Shown: positions 62,733-64,000 of the stretch, piece after piece
Position numbering within the stretch: position 1 is the first letter of the stretch
Layout: each line of letters opens with the position of its first letter
Source: Ciceribacter lividus
Lineage (GTDB): Bacteria > Pseudomonadota > Alphaproteobacteria > Rhizobiales > Rhizobiaceae
Assembly (NCBI RefSeq): GCF_003337715.1
Contig: NZ_QPIX01000001.1
Coordinates: forward strand, 124,001-188,000
Direction: 5' to 3'
Length of the DNA stretch: 64,000 bases
Translations under genes and position numbers: made by a program
Notes under the pieces: model-generated
Seen by the model: only the letters and a program-made list of their open reading frames with translations
Databases searched by the model: none
What the model was told of the DNA's origin: nothing

Positions 62733-63836
62733 TTACGACGCCTTCGGCAGGCGCAGGGTTTCCGGATCATAGACCCGGCCGAAGCGGTTTGCGAGGAAGC
62801 GCTCGAGGCTGATCTCCTCCTGCCGGACGAAGCCCTGCTGCGGCAGTTCGCCGTTCGCCAGCATGTCGAGCACGGTGCAGATGCCAGCCGCCGTGGTGAT
62901 CTGGATGGCGCTCATCTTGCGGCCTGCGACGACGCCCGCATAAACCTTGTTGGCGTAGGTATCCTGCATGAAGCGGCCTTCGCGGGTGCCGCAGACGGTG
63001 ACGAAGATTACGACGACATCCTGCATGGTTGCAGGCAGGGCGTTCTCGAAAAGGTCCTTCAGCACGTCGCGGCGGTTCTTGAGGTTGAGGTCGTTCAGGA
63101 GTGCCTTCACGATCGCCTGGTGGCCGGGATAGCGGATGGTGCGGTAGTTCATTGTGCGCACGCGGCCTTCGAGCGTCTTGCAGAGCGTGCCGAGGCCGCC
63201 GGAGGTGTTGAAGGCTTCGTAGGTGACGCCGTCGAGCGAGAATTCCTCGCGCTCTTCCATGGCCGGGACCGTGACGAGCTTGCCTTCGACGATCGCCTCG
63301 CAGGGCTCGATATACTCGTTGATCAGCCCGTCGGTGCTCCAGGTCAGGTTGTAGTTCAGAGCGTTCGACGGATATTGCGGCAGGGCGCCGACGCGCATGC
63401 GCACGCTGTCCAGCGTGTCGAAGCCGGTCGCGAGGTCATGGGCGACGATCGAGATGAAGCCCGGCGCGAGCCCGCATTGCGGGATGAAGGCGCCCTTGGC
63501 GCCCTTGGCGAGTGCTTCCACCTTGCGGGTGGTGGCGACATCCTCGGTCAGGTCGAGATAGTGGATGCCGGTGCGGGCGGCGGCTTCGGCGATCGCGCCC
63601 GTCAGGTGGAAGGGCGCGGCGCTCAGGACCGCGAACTTGCCCGAAAGCAGGGCATCCAGCGCGGCGCTGTCGGAGATGTCGACGGCGGCGGTGGAAACGG
63701 CCTCGTGCGGTGCGATAGCGTCCAGCTGTTCGCGGCTGCGGTCGGCTACCGTCACGCGGTAGTCGCCGGTCGCGGCGAGCATGTGGGCGATTGCGCCGCC
63801 GATCTTGCCTGCGCCGATTACGACAATGTCCTTCAT
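62733..63836 (-). CDS. Saccharopine-dehydrogenase-family oxidoreductase
   Basis: 367 aa. N-terminal Rossmann motif MKDIVVIGAGKIGGAIAHML and a C-terminal saccharopine dehydrogenase-like domain (LTWSTDGLINEYIEPCEAIV, FNTSGGLGTLCKTLEG). It resembles lysine-epsilon-pathway or L-lysine degradation dehydrogenases (Lys1/LysDH class), or carboxynorspermidine-type enzymes. The divergent gene at the right edge may be its regulator. ATG 63836 is chosen because the reading frame upstream to 63968 has no homology. Confidence 0.82.
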   Translation of the reverse strand: MKDIVVIGAGKIGGAIAHMLAATGDYRVTVADRSREQLDAIAPHEAVSTAAVDISDSAALDALLSGKFAVLSAAPFHLTGAIAEAAARTGIHYLDLTEDVATTRKVEALAKGAKGAFIPQCGLAPGFISIVAHDLATGFDTLDSVRMRVGALPQYPSNALNYNLTWSTDGLINEYIEPCEAIVEGKLVTVPAMEEREEFSLDGVTYEAFNTSGGLGTLCKTLEGRVRTMNYRTIRYPGHQAIVKALLNDLNLKNRRDVLKDLFENALPATMQDVVVIFVTVCGTREGRFMQDTYANKVYAGVVAGRKMSAIQITTAAGICTVLDMLANGELPQQGFVRQEEISLERFLANRFGRVYDPETLRLPKAS

Positions 63837-63962
63837 TGATGTCCCCTTGGAAGTTCTGCAAACGGAAAGCATCAGAATGACGCCGTAATTGGTCGTTTCA
63901 TAGCTGCAATTTGTGCGATATGATGTGCCTGTCTCGGCATATCGGCAAAGGGAATGGACAAA

Positions 63963-64000
63963 ATGCAAGTTTCGGCCAAGGACCAGGAATTGCTGGCGCT
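63963..64000 (+). CDS. 5' end of a divergent gene, possibly an Lrp/AsnC regulator
   Basis: Only 12-13 codons are in the window: MQVSAKDQELLAL, preceded by AAAGGGA at suitable distance; an in-frame ATG three codons earlier (63954) is also possible. 'DxxDxxLLxLL'-type starts followed by an HTH are typical of Lrp/AsnC regulators, and such a gene divergent from a saccharopine-dehydrogenase-family gene is a common rhizobial arrangement. Too short for firm identification. Confidence 0.4.
   Translation, partial: MQVSAKDQELLA

Overview
The window is high-GC DNA of an alphaproteobacterium of the Rhizobiaceae, most like Sinorhizobium/Ensifer. This rests on several markers together: a fused TrpE(G) anthranilate synthase behind a short Trp-Trp-Trp leader peptide, a BacA/SbmA peptide transporter, a choXWV choline transporter, a bdhA-xdhA-xdhB gene order, and a NolR-like ArsR regulator. 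The species is inferred from gene content and was not tested by a database search. Almost all genes are chromosomal housekeeping or catabolic genes. No tRNA, rRNA, CRISPR array, transposase or integrase was seen.

Layout. 0-10.6 kb: an ion-channel gene cut by the window edge, then purine catabolism: guaD and puuD overlapping, and the bdhA-xdhA-xdhB-xdhC run, which is interrupted by four copies of a rhizobial palindromic intergenic element. A LysR gene here carries an apparent one-base frameshift. 10.6-24.3 kb: glpK, a luciferase-like oxidoreductase, map, a ParD/ParE-type pair whose toxin is frameshifted, bacA, a polysaccharide deacetylase, an NnrU-type membrane protein, a TPR membrane protein with der, a glycosyltransferase, and an alpha-glucosidase overlapping an AAC(6')-like acetyltransferase. 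24.3-34.5 kb: adenine deaminase, a cyclase with an AhpD-like protein, an aldose epimerase, a rhodanese, an SDR protein behind twin operator palindromes, an amino-acid binding protein, an omega-aminotransferase, the NolR-like regulator and a HugZ-like protein. 34.6-42.3 kb: choVWX, tdk, cytochrome c, and a coiled-coil / SPFH / DUF2333 trio. 42.3-48.8 kb: a LuxR solo, putR-putA and fhs.

48.8-54.2 kb is the accessory part. Between fhs and an extensin-family gene lie three small islets. Each ends on the right at a direct copy of the last ~146 bp of that extensin gene: two truncated copies plus the intact gene. The islets carry (i) an unknown 217-aa protein with an XRE-ImmA/IrrE metallopeptidase, under a 44-bp palindrome covering its promoter; (ii) an M24 peptidase with an ABC-ATPase remnant; (iii) a SnoaL-like protein and a MarR regulator. 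A 56-bp piece of an fhs gene sits at one junction. This is the most unusual structure in the window.

54.9-64 kb: the trp leader/attenuator and trpE(G), a CDF metal transporter, queF, hupE, a lipoprotein, selO, an isochorismatase-family hydrolase, a saccharopine-dehydrogenase-family gene and the first codons of a divergent gene at the right edge.

How the genes work together: adenine deaminase, GuaD, XdhABC and PuuD cover adenine/guanine to 5-hydroxyisourate. PutA with PutR covers proline, ChoXWV choline, BdhA 3-hydroxybutyrate and GlpK glycerol, a profile typical of a soil and plant-associated bacterium.
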